Shown here piece after piece: positions 17,203-25,977 of a stretch of DNA of 64,000 nt. The notes under the pieces are model-generated. The model made no database searches, was not told where the DNA came from, and was given only the letters and a program-made list of their open reading frames with translations. Each line of letters opens with the position of its first letter. Positions within the stretch are counted from its first letter, which is position 1. This DNA comes from Danxiaibacter flavus. Lineage in GTDB: Bacteria; Bacteroidota; Bacteroidia; Chitinophagales; Chitinophagaceae. The translations under genes were made by a program, and so were the position numbers. The stretch covers positions 62,001 to 126,000 of the forward strand of contig NZ_JAULBC010000002.1 of assembly GCF_041060425.1 (NCBI RefSeq), in the 5' to 3' direction.

Positions 17203-17554
17203 GACGCGTTAATGCAACCAATTTATGGAGGGAATAAATAGGTGAAAGGCACCGTCCAATAGATACGTTGGCTAACTTTAGCCCATGTAAGAAAATTAAG
17301 TTGATTCTATGCAATCCCGACGAAAGTTCATCGGTTGCTTTCTCGGACAAGCAATGCGAATCAATGTTCTTTAAATTTAGCCGGACAATAATGATATCCA
17401 ATTAAGGATCATGAATTCTGATACATGTTGCGTATGCATCACTCCTCATATCTCATGCTTCACACCTCACACCTCAAACTTTACACCTCGCACCTGACAC
17501 CTGACACCTCAGAGCTGAAAGCTAAAAGCTGATAGCTCTCAGCTAAATAAGCCG
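17203..17554. repeat. Spacer with CACCTCACACC and AGCTGAAAGC words
   Basis: Between the divergent M4 and Crp/Fnr genes. 17455-17510 contains ACACCTCACACCTC and ACACCTGACACCTG words; 17513-17545 contains GAGCTGAAAGCTAAAAGC words. 17203-17450 shows nothing recognisable; a 67-codon minus frame there is not convincing. Confidence 0.7.
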
Positions 17555-17562
17555 TAAGTTTG
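17555..17562 (+). promoter_or_regulatory. -7 promoter element immediately before the Crp/Fnr gene
   Basis: TAAGTTTG is a perfect TAnnTTTG element ending 4 nt before the ATG at 17567. Transcription would start at or near the start codon, giving a leaderless mRNA. No clear -33 TTTG is visible in the word repeats upstream. Confidence 0.5.
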
Positions 17563-17566
17563 ACAC

Positions 17567-18148
17567 ATGTTTGATCTGCTATTGCAAAACATCAAAAGTA
17601 AAATACAATGCACGCCGGAAGAAGAAAGCCGGATCGTTACATTTTTTACTGAAAAGCAATTGCGCAAGCGCCAGTTTATGTTGCATGAGGGAGATGTATG
17701 CAAGTGCACGATCTTTGTTACCAGGGGCTGTTTACGGTTGTATGCGCTGGACGAAAATGAGGGCGAGCACATCATACAATTTGCTCCGGAAAACTGGTGG
17801 ATGACAGATATGTACAGTTTCTTGTCGGGCGAGCCGTCAGCCTACAATATTGATGCGGTTGAAGATGCTCAATTGCTGACCATTGACAGGGTTACGCAGG
17901 ATGCACTTTTTGAAAGCGTTCCCTCCATGGAAAAATATTTTCGCATACTGCTCCAACGGAATTTCGTCGCTTCACAAAAACGGATCGCCGAATCCATGTA
18001 TTCGTCAATAGAGGACCGTTATATTAATTTGCAAAAGATGTATCCCGATATTATTCAGCGGGTTCCTCAAAGAATGATTGCTTCTTACCTGGGGGTAACG
18101 CCGGAGTTTCTCAGCAAAACGCGTAGCCGGATCACGCATAAAAAGTAA
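17567..18148 (+). CDS. Crp/Fnr-family transcription regulator
   Basis: 193 residues. A cyclic-nucleotide-binding-like beta-roll (about 25-120: KRQFMLHEGDVCKCTIFVTRGCLRLYALDENG-like strands) is followed by the dimer helix and a C-terminal winged helix (RVPQRMIASYLGVTPEFLSKTRSRI, about 165-190). The phosphate-binding cassette residues of true cAMP binders are not evident, and no Fnr Cys cluster is present, so the ligand is unknown. Bacteroidota have many such regulators. The DUF3179 gene starts 145 bp downstream on the same strand. Confidence 0.92.
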   Translation: MFDLLLQNIKSKIQCTPEEESRIVTFFTEKQLRKRQFMLHEGDVCKCTIFVTRGCLRLYALDENEGEHIIQFAPENWWMTDMYSFLSGEPSAYNIDAVEDAQLLTIDRVTQDALFESVPSMEKYFRILLQRNFVASQKRIAESMYSSIEDRYINLQKMYPDIIQRVPQRMIASYLGVTPEFLSKTRSRITHKK

Positions 18149-18293
18149 GTCCGGAATTTGCAAGCAATCAGAAGGATGCTTAAGCAGAAATTAATTATCT
18201 GCGGTACCAGAATCCTCTATTTTCAGGTTTTATTTATTCGCCTTCCTACGCTGGTAATACAGCCGTTTGGTAAAAGGCGCAAACATCATCCCA

Positions 18294-19472
18294 ATGAGAT
18301 CGTTTATTTTGATTGCAGGCCTTTTGTTGTTATTTGCAGTAGAGTTCCTGCGCGTCTATTTTATTATGCCTTTCCCGGGAAGTCAGCATAAGGACACATT
18401 GCAATTTGCGTACTGGCTTTCCAATAACATCCGGTGGATGCGTATAGTGTTGGTATTGGTAATCGCCATGCCCGTAATAACTACATTAAGTACATCAATC
18501 CGGTGGAAAAGAATAGTATTGTTTATCGTCTTAATTTTTTACGGCGTTGTATTTTTTCTTTTCAATTTCCGATTGCAGGCAGACAAGATGTTTTATCAGC
18601 CTTCTCATAAAACACTGGCGACACCTGAGGAGAATAAAATTGCACTTGACAAACTCGTTATTGGGGTTGTAATCAATGGCGATGCAAGAGCATATCCGAT
18701 TCAACTGATCGGGTATCATCACCAGGTGAAGGATACAGTGGGAAATACTCCCGCAATAATCACTTATTGCACTGTCTGCAGAACCGGCAGAGTGTACAGC
18801 CCGACCGTTGATGGCAGGCTGGAAACTTTCAGGCTTGTGGGAATGGATCACTTTAACGCCATGTTTGAAGATGCAACTACTAAAAGCTGGTGGCAACAAG
18901 CAACAGGTGTAGCAGTTGCAGGACCGTTAAAAGGAGCTACTCTTAAAGAATTTCCTTCGCAGCAGTTAACACTTGGCGCGTGGTTAAGATTATATCCGTC
19001 GTCATTAATTATGCAGCCTGATTCACTTTATAAAAAGGACTATGATGACCTTGCAGACTTCGATAAAGGCACGGTAAAAAGCAGTCTTGAAAAAAGAGAT
19101 TCAGCATCGTGGCAAAATAAATCCTGGGTGATTGGTATACAACACGAAGGTGTGAGCAAGGCCTATGACTGGAATGCTCTTGTAAAAGAAAAAGTACTGG
19201 AAGATTCTGTTGCAGGCTTGCCAGTTCTATTTGTTCTTGAAAAAGACACGGCTACATTTCATGCATGGAACAGACGCGTTGACAGTACAGTATTAAATTT
19301 CGAAAAGAATATTTCAAACGAGACTTTCAGGGATAAGAACACTGGTTCTGTATGGAATATGGATGGAACTTGTGTTGACGGCAATTTAAAAGGAAAAATA
19401 TTGCGACCCGTTCAGGCATACCAGGAATTCTGGCACTCATGGAAAACATTCCATCCCAATACAACAAGGTAA
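18294..19472 (+). CDS. DUF3179 membrane-anchored protein
   Basis: 392 residues from ATG 18294 (MRSFILIAGLLLLFAV); a TTG-initiated frame from 18267 is less likely. Three hydrophobic helices (about 3-24, 48-66, 73-93) precede a DUF3179 domain with VINGDARAYPIQLIGYHHQV, TYCTVCRTGRVYSP and a later GSVWNMDGTCVDG. The conserved Cys pair in TYCTVC and the later Cys are typical of the family and suggest a redox or metal role, which is unproven. The domain would face the periplasm. Preceded by a Crp/Fnr regulator that could control it. Confidence 0.85.
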   Translation: MRSFILIAGLLLLFAVEFLRVYFIMPFPGSQHKDTLQFAYWLSNNIRWMRIVLVLVIAMPVITTLSTSIRWKRIVLFIVLIFYGVVFFLFNFRLQADKMFYQPSHKTLATPEENKIALDKLVIGVVINGDARAYPIQLIGYHHQVKDTVGNTPAIITYCTVCRTGRVYSPTVDGRLETFRLVGMDHFNAMFEDATTKSWWQQATGVAVAGPLKGATLKEFPSQQLTLGAWLRLYPSSLIMQPDSLYKKDYDDLADFDKGTVKSSLEKRDSASWQNKSWVIGIQHEGVSKAYDWNALVKEKVLEDSVAGLPVLFVLEKDTATFHAWNRRVDSTVLNFEKNISNETFRDKNTGSVWNMDGTCVDGNLKGKILRPVQAYQEFWHSWKTFHPNTTR

Positions 19473-19587
19473 ACAAAACATCGGATCAATGTTAAACCTG
19501 CGTGACCAACCAGATTTTTCCATCTTAATGTTTTATATTTAATCAATCACACACTTCTCCTCACCCATTAAAATCATAAATGATCAA

Positions 19588-20286
19588 ATGATGGAAAAAG
19601 ATCTCGCTAAAGAAAAACTACTTGCAGCGAAAGAAGCTGTAAAGCTTGTAAAAACAAACCAGATCGTGGGACTCGGCAGCGGCTCAACCGCCGAAATAGC
19701 AATAAATGAATTGGCATTGCGAATGAAAAATGAAGGATTGACAATCAAGGGCGTTCCTTCTTCCAACAGAACTGCCGAGCTGGCAACGTCTCTTGGAATT
19801 CCGCTTATTGACATCAATACTATTGCACGAATAGATATAACCATAGACGGAGCTGATGAATTTACACCCGAATTGTTTGTATTGAAAGGAGGCGGAGGTG
19901 CACTTCTGAAAGAAAAGATTGTTGCTTCTATGAGCCGGGAAGAAATCATTATAGCGGATTCAACCAAAAAAGTAAAAACGCTTGGCCGGTTTACACTCCC
20001 CATGGAAGTTATTCCGTTTGCCTACAACTATATACTTCATGAGTTACAATTACTGAATGGTTTTGGAAAACTCAGAATGAAGAATAATGAGGACCAGCCT
20101 TATATAACTGATGAAGGAAACAATATTATTGATGCAGATTTTGGATTAATAACAGATCCCGCGGCATTAGCTTCAAAATTAAAAGCCATTGTAGGCGTTG
20201 TTGAACATGGTATCTATATTAACCTGGCAACCAAGGTTATTATGGGTGAAGGAGATTCTGTTGTAACATTTGGAAAACAAGCTTAA
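19588..20286 (+). CDS. rpiA: Ribose-5-phosphate isomerase A
   Basis: 232 residues. Interconverts ribose 5-phosphate and ribulose 5-phosphate in the pentose phosphate pathway. Key motifs: VGLGSGSTAEIAI (27-39), DGADE (87-91) with catalytic Asp residues, KGGGGALLKEKI (100-111) with the catalytic base Glu109, and the C-terminal VVEHGIYINLATKVIMG. ATG codons at 19588 and 19591 are both possible starts. Stand-alone gene; word repeats begin directly after its stop. Confidence 0.97.
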   Translation: MMEKDLAKEKLLAAKEAVKLVKTNQIVGLGSGSTAEIAINELALRMKNEGLTIKGVPSSNRTAELATSLGIPLIDINTIARIDITIDGADEFTPELFVLKGGGGALLKEKIVASMSREEIIIADSTKKVKTLGRFTLPMEVIPFAYNYILHELQLLNGFGKLRMKNNEDQPYITDEGNNIIDADFGLITDPAALASKLKAIVGVVEHGIYINLATKVIMGEGDSVVTFGKQA

Positions 20287-20575
20287 AGCTCAAAGTTTAA
20301 AGCTTAAAGCCCAAAGCCTAAAGCTTAGAACTGAATTTGGAGCTTAAAGCTTAAAGCGTAAAGCCTAAAGCTTAAAACTGGATCAATTCGGGCTCTAGGC
20401 TTTTTTATAGATTTGAGATTTGAAATTTTGATTTGGGATTACTACTCAACTGTTAGGCATCTGCTAGTTTTAGGCTTTGGGCTTTAAGCTTTAGGCTTGC
20501 CTCTCACGCCTTATACCTCATCCCTCACACCATACATCGTACATCTTACACCGTACATATCTACCCCCTCCAATC
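20287..20575. repeat. Mixed word repeats after rpiA
   Basis: 20282-20385 carries AAAGCTTAAAGCCCAAAGC words, 20410-20445 ATTTGAGATTTGAAATTT words, 20470-20498 the complementary TTTAGGCTTTGGGCTTTAAG words, and 20500-20565 CTCACGCCTTATACC and CATCGTACATC words. Four families are thus placed side by side. The two GCTT blocks are inverted and could form a long stem. There is no gene. Confidence 0.8.
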
Positions 20576-20683
20576 ATACTTATAACTCAATCATTACCAA
20601 AAAATTATTTTTTAAAAGAGCTATTGGCCGGAAAATATTTTTTTCATTCCTGCAACGTTGTTTCAGAAAAAAGAGAAAAATAT

Positions 20684-20714
20684 TTTTAACTGAATAATTA
20701 TTCATTTAATTTTG
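20684..20714 (+). promoter_or_regulatory. tetR promoter with embedded palindromic operator
   Basis: The perfect 14-bp palindrome TGAATAATTATTCA (20691-20704) lies directly upstream of a perfect -7 element TAATTTTG (20707-20714), 4 nt before the GTG start at 20719. A repressor bound here would block the promoter. The very short distance predicts a leaderless transcript. Confidence 0.7.
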
Positions 20715-20718
20715 TGTT

Positions 20719-21291
20719 GTGAAACCGAAAGACGAGAAAAAGATTAAAGAAATTTTCCATGCAACGCTAAAGCTTGTAAAGCTTAACGGACTGGCAGGAA
20801 TAACCATGCAAAGCATTGCTAAGCAAGCTCATATAGCGACTGGTACTCTTTATATTTATTTCGAGAACAAGGAAAAGCTGATCACGGAGCTCTTTAATGA
20901 ATGTGTAAAAAAATCAACAAGCACTTATTTTACCAATTACGATCCTGAAGCGCCTTTTAAAGTAGGCTTCCGCACCATCTGGGAAAATATGTTCCAGTAC
21001 AGAATTAATAACTTTGAAGAATCGATTTTTATAGAACAGTGCTTCCACTCTCCTTTTATCCACCAGGATACAAAGCTCGCTGCTAAAGAAATGTTTCAGC
21101 CATTGGTTAAGCTGATTGAAAGAGGAAAAAAGGAGTTATTAATCAAATCTTTAGAGACGTTCTGCATTCTTGGTTTCCTGGCCGGAGGCATGAGTGAGAT
21201 CATTAAAAGAGCCCACTATTTTGATAAAAAGATCACCAGGCCTATGATGGAAGAGACGTTTCTATTGAGTTGGGACGCCATGAAGGCTTAA
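20719..21291 (+). CDS. TetR/AcrR-family repressor of efflux operon
   Basis: 190 residues from a GTG start (VKPKDEKKIKEIFHATLKL); the helix-turn-helix follows at once (GLAGITMQSIAKQAHIATGTLYIYFENKEKL, about 24-54), so no downstream start would keep the domain whole. The C-terminal half is a variable ligand-binding helical domain. The gene is followed by TolC, EmrA and EmrB homologues on the same strand. Near-identical palindromes lie before and after the gene, which indicates autoregulation and control of the pump. Confidence 0.93.
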   Translation: MKPKDEKKIKEIFHATLKLVKLNGLAGITMQSIAKQAHIATGTLYIYFENKEKLITELFNECVKKSTSTYFTNYDPEAPFKVGFRTIWENMFQYRINNFEESIFIEQCFHSPFIHQDTKLAAKEMFQPLVKLIERGKKELLIKSLETFCILGFLAGGMSEIIKRAHYFDKKITRPMMEETFLLSWDAMKA

Positions 21292-21297
21292 TAAATA

Positions 21298-21311
21298 TGA
21301 ATAACTATTCA
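21298..21311 (+). promoter_or_regulatory. Second TetR-type operator, upstream of the efflux genes
   Basis: TGAATAACTATTCA matches the operator before tetR in 13 of 14 positions. A weak -7-like TACAGTTG lies at 21326-21333. The site is 4 bp downstream of the tetR stop codon. Confidence 0.65.
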
Positions 21312-21348
21312 GTAATAAAAATTTTTACAGTTGGTTTTGGTGAAACAC

Positions 21349-21378
21349 GGAGCCTTCATTTTTGATGGCTCCTTTTTA
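21349..21378 (+). terminator. Hairpin terminator or attenuator between tetR and tolC
   Basis: GGAGCC (21349-21354) pairs with GGCTCC (21367-21372), followed by TTTTT. It either ends the tetR transcript or acts in the 5' leader of the efflux operon if transcription starts at the operator just upstream. Confidence 0.7.
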
Positions 21379-21473
21379 ACCCCCGGTATAAAAATTGGAA
21401 CCCTAAAAGCAAACTCTTTTATAAAACACCTGCTGCCAAATAATATAAAAAAAGAATAACGATTGATATAAGG

Positions 21474-21485
21474 AGGATATATCCT
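21474..21485. promoter_or_regulatory. Palindrome in tolC leader
   Basis: AGGATATATCCT is a perfect 12-bp palindrome within a near-palindromic AAGGAGGATATATCCTTCTT. It lies about 80 bp before the tolC-like start; it could be an operator or a local RNA hairpin. Confidence 0.35.
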
Positions 21486-21565
21486 TCTTGTGTCAGCGCG
21501 CATAATAAAAATTGAAAATGAACGCAAATCAAATAATAAAGGAACCAATTAAAGGACATCGATCT

Positions 21566-22915
21566 ATGAAGCGTAACATAGTACGTACAATTCTGGCCGT
21601 TTTATTACTGACACTATTCAATAGTGGCCCAGTAATGGCACAGGAGACACGGGTTATAACTTTACAGGAAGCTATAGACCTAAGCATAAAAAACAGCAAA
21701 CAGCTGAAAAACAACAAAGCAAAGATTGATGAAGCAACTGCGGCTTTAAAAGAAGCAATTGAAAGAAAGTTGCCCGACTTTAAAATCACAGGCGGCTATA
21801 TGTACCTGACCGACCCCAACATCAACCTGAAAACCAAGTCAGACAATAGCGGGTCAGGCGGTTCGTCAGGTGGCGCAATGCCTTCTGTAAACCAGGCTGC
21901 ATATGGTATTGCGAATGTATCATTGCCTATTTATTCAGGTCTGAGAATTCAGTATGGTATTGAGTCTGCCAAATATCTTGAACAAGCTACTGAACTGGAC
22001 GCAGATTTCAATAAAGAACAAATAACATTCAACGCGATCGGTGCTTTTGCCAACCTGTACAAGTCTAAAGTAAGCGTAGATGTTATCAAAGAAAACCTTT
22101 CACAATCAAAGCAGAGAGATGCTGATTTTGCAAACCTTGAAAAGAATGGTCTACTGGCACGCAATGACATGTTAAAAGCGGCATTGCAGACATCAAACAT
22201 TGAACTGACACTGGTTAATGCCGAAAACAATCTTGCACTTGCAAATGTCAGCCTCAATTTAATGATGGGATTACCTGAAAAAACACAACTGGTTGTTGAT
22301 TCAAGCAGCCTGCAGGTGGCCAATTCAATACAGACGATCGAGGATTATGAGCAACAGGCGTTCCAATCAAGAAAAGATGTACAGGCACTTAGCCTGCGCA
22401 AGAAAGCTGCTGAAACAAATGTAAAATCCGTAAAAGGCGAATACTATCCGAGTCTGGCTTTAACAGGTGGTTATATAGCTGCAGACATCCCGGGACTGGT
22501 TACCATCACCAACGCATTTAATATTGGTGTGGGTGTTCAATACAGCCCTTCTTCTTTGTGGAAAACCAAATCCAAAGTTGAACAAGCGAAAGCTCGTGAA
22601 CGACAGGTAATGGCCAACCAGGAAGAACTGACAGACCAAATTCGTTTACAGATCAACCAGGCATACCAGGACTACATTGGTAGCAAGAAGAAAATAGAAG
22701 TTGCAACCAACGCAGTAGTACAGGCCACAGAAAATTACCGGATAACCAAAAACAAATACGATAACAGCCTTGTAACTACAACCGACCTGCTTGACGCGAA
22801 CGTTGCGTTGTTACAAACTAAAATAAACGCAGAGGTTGCAAAAACAGATGCAATTGTTGCATACAATATGCTTCTGCAAAGGGCAGGTATATTAACCAGC
22901 CAACAAGCAAAATAA
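21566..22915 (+). CDS. TolC-family outer-membrane efflux protein
   Basis: 449 residues from MKRNIVRTILAVLLL, which starts the signal peptide (cleavage near VMAQ); earlier ATGs at 21512 and 21518 would add a polar leader. Two OEP repeats with long heptad-like helices (VITLQEAIDLSIKNSKQLKNN; YEQQAFQSRKDVQALSLRK) and a C-terminal KYDNSLVTTTDLLDANVALLQ fit TolC. It forms the outer-membrane channel of a tripartite pump together with the HlyD/EmrA adaptor (36 bp downstream) and the EmrB transporter. A Gly/Ser-rich linker (SGSGGSSGG) lies near residues 95-105. Confidence 0.94.
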   Translation: MKRNIVRTILAVLLLTLFNSGPVMAQETRVITLQEAIDLSIKNSKQLKNNKAKIDEATAALKEAIERKLPDFKITGGYMYLTDPNINLKTKSDNSGSGGSSGGAMPSVNQAAYGIANVSLPIYSGLRIQYGIESAKYLEQATELDADFNKEQITFNAIGAFANLYKSKVSVDVIKENLSQSKQRDADFANLEKNGLLARNDMLKAALQTSNIELTLVNAENNLALANVSLNLMMGLPEKTQLVVDSSSLQVANSIQTIEDYEQQAFQSRKDVQALSLRKKAAETNVKSVKGEYYPSLALTGGYIAADIPGLVTITNAFNIGVGVQYSPSSLWKTKSKVEQAKARERQVMANQEELTDQIRLQINQAYQDYIGSKKKIEVATNAVVQATENYRITKNKYDNSLVTTTDLLDANVALLQTKINAEVAKTDAIVAYNMLLQRAGILTSQQAK

Positions 22916-22951
22916 TTATCAATCAAACTCAAAGTATAAAGAACCTATAAT

Positions 22952-24061
22952 ATGGAATCGAATACACATCAAAAACACGAAAATCAGGCTCCTAAAAAAC
23001 GCAGTAAAAATTTCATCATTGTACTGGCGGCCCTCGTAATTTTCGGCGGCTGGTTCGGTGTGAGCAAATACATTCACGGGAAACACCATGAAGAAACGGA
23101 TGATGCACAGGTTGAAACACATATAAGCCCGGTTATTCCGCGCGTTGCGGGTTATGTTACCGAGGTAAGGGTAACGGACAACCAAAGAGTAAAAAAGGGT
23201 GACACCCTTCTGATTCTTGACGACAGAGATTTTAAATTAAAAGTTGAGCAGGCAGAAGCAGCACTTGCTACCGCACAAAGCAGCCTGGGTACAGCAAAAG
23301 CTTCAACTACAGCTTCTGAAGCAAACATCCTGACGTACCGCGCATCTGTGTCAACAGTGGACGCACAGATAGAAGCAGCAAAAGTTAATGTATGGCGTGC
23401 AACCCAGGATTACAACCGTTATGCAAATCTTATTAAAGATCATTCAGTAACACAGCAACAGTATGAACAGGCTTTAGCAGCAAAAGAAACTGCCGAAAAG
23501 CAACTGCAGGTTTTAGAAGAGCAGAAAAAACAGGCAACAAAACAAACAAACGCAGTTGCATCTCAAAGTTCAGCTACTTCTGCACAAATTGGTGTAGCCA
23601 ATGCTACAATCAAGCAACGCCAGGTAGATGTTGATGATGCAAAACTGAATCTTTCTTATACCGTAATTACTGCACCTGAAGACGGATTGGTTTCTAAAAT
23701 AAATGTTCAGCCTGGTCAGTTTTTACAGGCAGGGCAAGCAACATTCAGCATTGTCCGCGATCAGCAAGTGTGGGTAGTTGCCAATTTTAAAGAAACACAG
23801 ATCACCAGGATCAGAGAAGGTCTGAAAGTAATTGTTGAAGTAGATGCATTCCCTGGTCATGAATTTGAGGCGAAAGTTGCATCCTTCTCTCCTGCTACAG
23901 GCGCCCGTTTTGCGCTGCTGCCTCCAGACAATGCAAGCGGCAACTTTGTAAAAACAGTACAACGCGTACCTATCAATATTGAATTTACCAATCCTCAGGA
24001 CTCAATGGTAAAGCAATTAAGAGCAGGTATGAATGTTATTGTTGACGTACATCTTGATTAG
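22952..24061 (+). CDS. HlyD/EmrA-family membrane fusion protein
   Basis: 369 residues. Cytoplasmic Lys-rich N-terminus, one transmembrane helix (about 19-37: NFIIVLAALVIFGGWFGVS), then a split lipoyl domain (HISPVIPRVAGYVTEV; LSYTVITAPEDGLVSKINVQPG), a long coiled-coil hairpin between them (about 85-205, Ala/Gln-rich) and a beta-barrel (VWVVANFKETQITRIREG). The DDAQVETH element just after the helix is typical of EmrA-type adaptors. It links the MFS pump to the TolC-like channel. Confidence 0.95.
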   Translation: MESNTHQKHENQAPKKRSKNFIIVLAALVIFGGWFGVSKYIHGKHHEETDDAQVETHISPVIPRVAGYVTEVRVTDNQRVKKGDTLLILDDRDFKLKVEQAEAALATAQSSLGTAKASTTASEANILTYRASVSTVDAQIEAAKVNVWRATQDYNRYANLIKDHSVTQQQYEQALAAKETAEKQLQVLEEQKKQATKQTNAVASQSSATSAQIGVANATIKQRQVDVDDAKLNLSYTVITAPEDGLVSKINVQPGQFLQAGQATFSIVRDQQVWVVANFKETQITRIREGLKVIVEVDAFPGHEFEAKVASFSPATGARFALLPPDNASGNFVKTVQRVPINIEFTNPQDSMVKQLRAGMNVIVDVHLD

Positions 24062-24231
24062 ATTATTTGAGATTTGAAATTTGAAATTTGAGATTTGAGA
24101 TTGGACATAGCGATGGATGATTTATAGTTCTTAAGACTTGTTTAGCTGACCAACACGAAGACTTTTTGAATGCTTAGCATTTCAAATCTCAAATTTCAAA
24201 TCTCAAATTCTCCCAATTTTTACCTTATTAT
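24062..24231 (+). repeat. Intra-operon inverted ATTTGAGATTTGAAATTT words
   Basis: 24065-24103 and 24179-24210 are inverted copies of the GAGATTTGAAATTTGAG word; at least 20 bp can pair without mismatch, closing a loop of about 75 nt. The right arm ends about 22 nt before the MFS start codon. It could influence mRNA processing or translation of the transporter. Confidence 0.85.
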
Positions 24232-25812
24232 ATGCAACAACAAAATTCATTGGTTGAGTACGGATCCCGTCGTGTGATCATTACCATTACAGCCATCATG
24301 TGTGCGTTGCTTGAGATAGTGGATACTACCATTGTTAACGTGGCACTGAATGACATGCGTGGTAACCTTGGAGCCACCATGACAGAGGTTGGCTGGGTGA
24401 TTACGGCTTATGCTATCGGTAATGTTATTATTGTACCGATGACAAGCTGGCTATCTCAGCAGTTTGGAAGAAGAAATTATTTTGCAGTATCCATCGTTCT
24501 GTTCACTATATGTTCTTTTTTATGTGGTAATGCCACCAATATATGGGAACTGGTTATCTTCCGGTTTATCCAGGGTGTTGGAGGCGGTGCCTTGCTGGTA
24601 ACTTCCCAAACGATTATTACAGAAAGTTACCCGGCCGAAAAAAGAGGAATGGCTCAGGCAATATACGGCCTTGGTGTTATCGTAGGTCCTACACTTGGCC
24701 CTCCTTTAGGTGGTTACATCGTAGATAATTTTTCATGGCCTTACATATTCTACATTAACATTCCAATCGGTATTATAGCTGCTTTGTTAACACTGCAGTT
24801 TGTAAAAAGTCCGAAATATTCTGAAAAAAGTAAAACAAGAGATATTGACTGGTTGGGCATTTTCTTATTGGCTGCAACTGTTGGTTCTTTGCAATACGTG
24901 CTTGAGCGTGGACAGGATGATGACTGGTTCGCCAGTAGAGAGATTACGTTCTTTGCAGTGGCGTCATTCCTTGGTTTTTTCTTTTTTATCTGGCGCGAGC
25001 TTACATTCCGGAACCCTATCGTACAATTACGCGTATTGAAAAATGGTAACCTCAGAGTAGGTACCATACTTTCTTTTATATTAGGTTTTGGTCTGTACGG
25101 ATCAACATTTATTATTCCATTATACACACAGTCAACGCTGGGATGGACGGCACAACAGGCCGGTATGTTAATGGTTCCGGCCTCTATAACAACTGCATTC
25201 ATGATGCCTATCATCGGTCAGTTGCTACAAAAAGGTGTTCCACAGCAGTACCTGGTTTCGTTAGGTATGCTCCTGTTCTTTGTATTCTGTATGTGGGGAT
25301 ATAAGATCTTAACACCCGACACCAGTGAAGACGCATTTTTCTGGATGCTGATCGTACGTGGTGTTGGTATGGGTCTGCTCTTTATTCCAATTACAACACT
25401 ATCCTTAAGTACATTAAAAGGACAGCAGATTGGACAAGGCGCTTCCTTTACAGGTATGATGCGTCAGCTGGGTGGTTCGTTTGGCGTGGCCATGATCACC
25501 ACATTTATGGCAAGGCGTAATATGGACCATCGCAGTACACTTGTAAGCAAATTGAATGTTACAGACCCGGATGTTGCGCAGCGCGTAACTGGCATGCAGC
25601 ATGCATTTATGGCGAAAGGTATGCCGGCCAATACAGCATTAAGCAGCGCCTACAAATCACTGGACTATGCTGTTACCAAACAAGCCGCTGTAATGTCTTA
25701 CATGGACGTGTTCTACTACCTTGGCATCCTGTTCCTTATTTGTATTCCGTTTGTGTTGATGGTAAAAGGCAATAAAGCAAAGAAAATGGATATGTCGGAA
25801 GCAATGCACTAA
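24232..25812 (+). CDS. EmrB/QacA-type MFS drug transporter (DHA2 family)
   Basis: 526 residues with about 14 transmembrane segments. The first helix carries the DHA2 signature LEIVDTTIVNVALNDM; motif A appears as WLSQQFGRRNYF after helix 2, and motif C as GLGVIVGPTLGPPLGG. It exports drugs or other amphipathic compounds in exchange for protons, here with its own TolC and EmrA partners in the same operon. A strong terminator lies 29 bp after the stop, closing the operon. Confidence 0.95.
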   Translation: MQQQNSLVEYGSRRVIITITAIMCALLEIVDTTIVNVALNDMRGNLGATMTEVGWVITAYAIGNVIIVPMTSWLSQQFGRRNYFAVSIVLFTICSFLCGNATNIWELVIFRFIQGVGGGALLVTSQTIITESYPAEKRGMAQAIYGLGVIVGPTLGPPLGGYIVDNFSWPYIFYINIPIGIIAALLTLQFVKSPKYSEKSKTRDIDWLGIFLLAATVGSLQYVLERGQDDDWFASREITFFAVASFLGFFFFIWRELTFRNPIVQLRVLKNGNLRVGTILSFILGFGLYGSTFIIPLYTQSTLGWTAQQAGMLMVPASITTAFMMPIIGQLLQKGVPQQYLVSLGMLLFFVFCMWGYKILTPDTSEDAFFWMLIVRGVGMGLLFIPITTLSLSTLKGQQIGQGASFTGMMRQLGGSFGVAMITTFMARRNMDHRSTLVSKLNVTDPDVAQRVTGMQHAFMAKGMPANTALSSAYKSLDYAVTKQAAVMSYMDVFYYLGILFLICIPFVLMVKGNKAKKMDMSEAMH

Positions 25813-25840
25813 TCGTGATTTATTATAGGTTTTGAGTGGT

Positions 25841-25876
25841 GTGCCGCAGATGAATGTTTCTCTGCGGCACTTTTTT
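25841..25876 (+). terminator. Strong intrinsic terminator of efflux operon
   Basis: The perfect 10-bp stem GTGCCGCAGA / TCTGCGGCAC has a 10-nt loop and is followed by TTTTTT. Confidence 0.93.
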
Positions 25877-25977
25877 ATTTACGATTCAGGTATTCTCTGT
25901 GAATCTCCGTGCCTGCCCTGTGGATCTCCTATGTAAACTGTATTTTTTATCTCGCAGAGAGACGGCCGAAGTGCAAA

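Noticed and set aside
17198..17401. 67-codon minus-strand frame upstream of the M4 protease
   Set aside because: No recognisable domain, no promoter or ribosome binding signal, and irregular composition.
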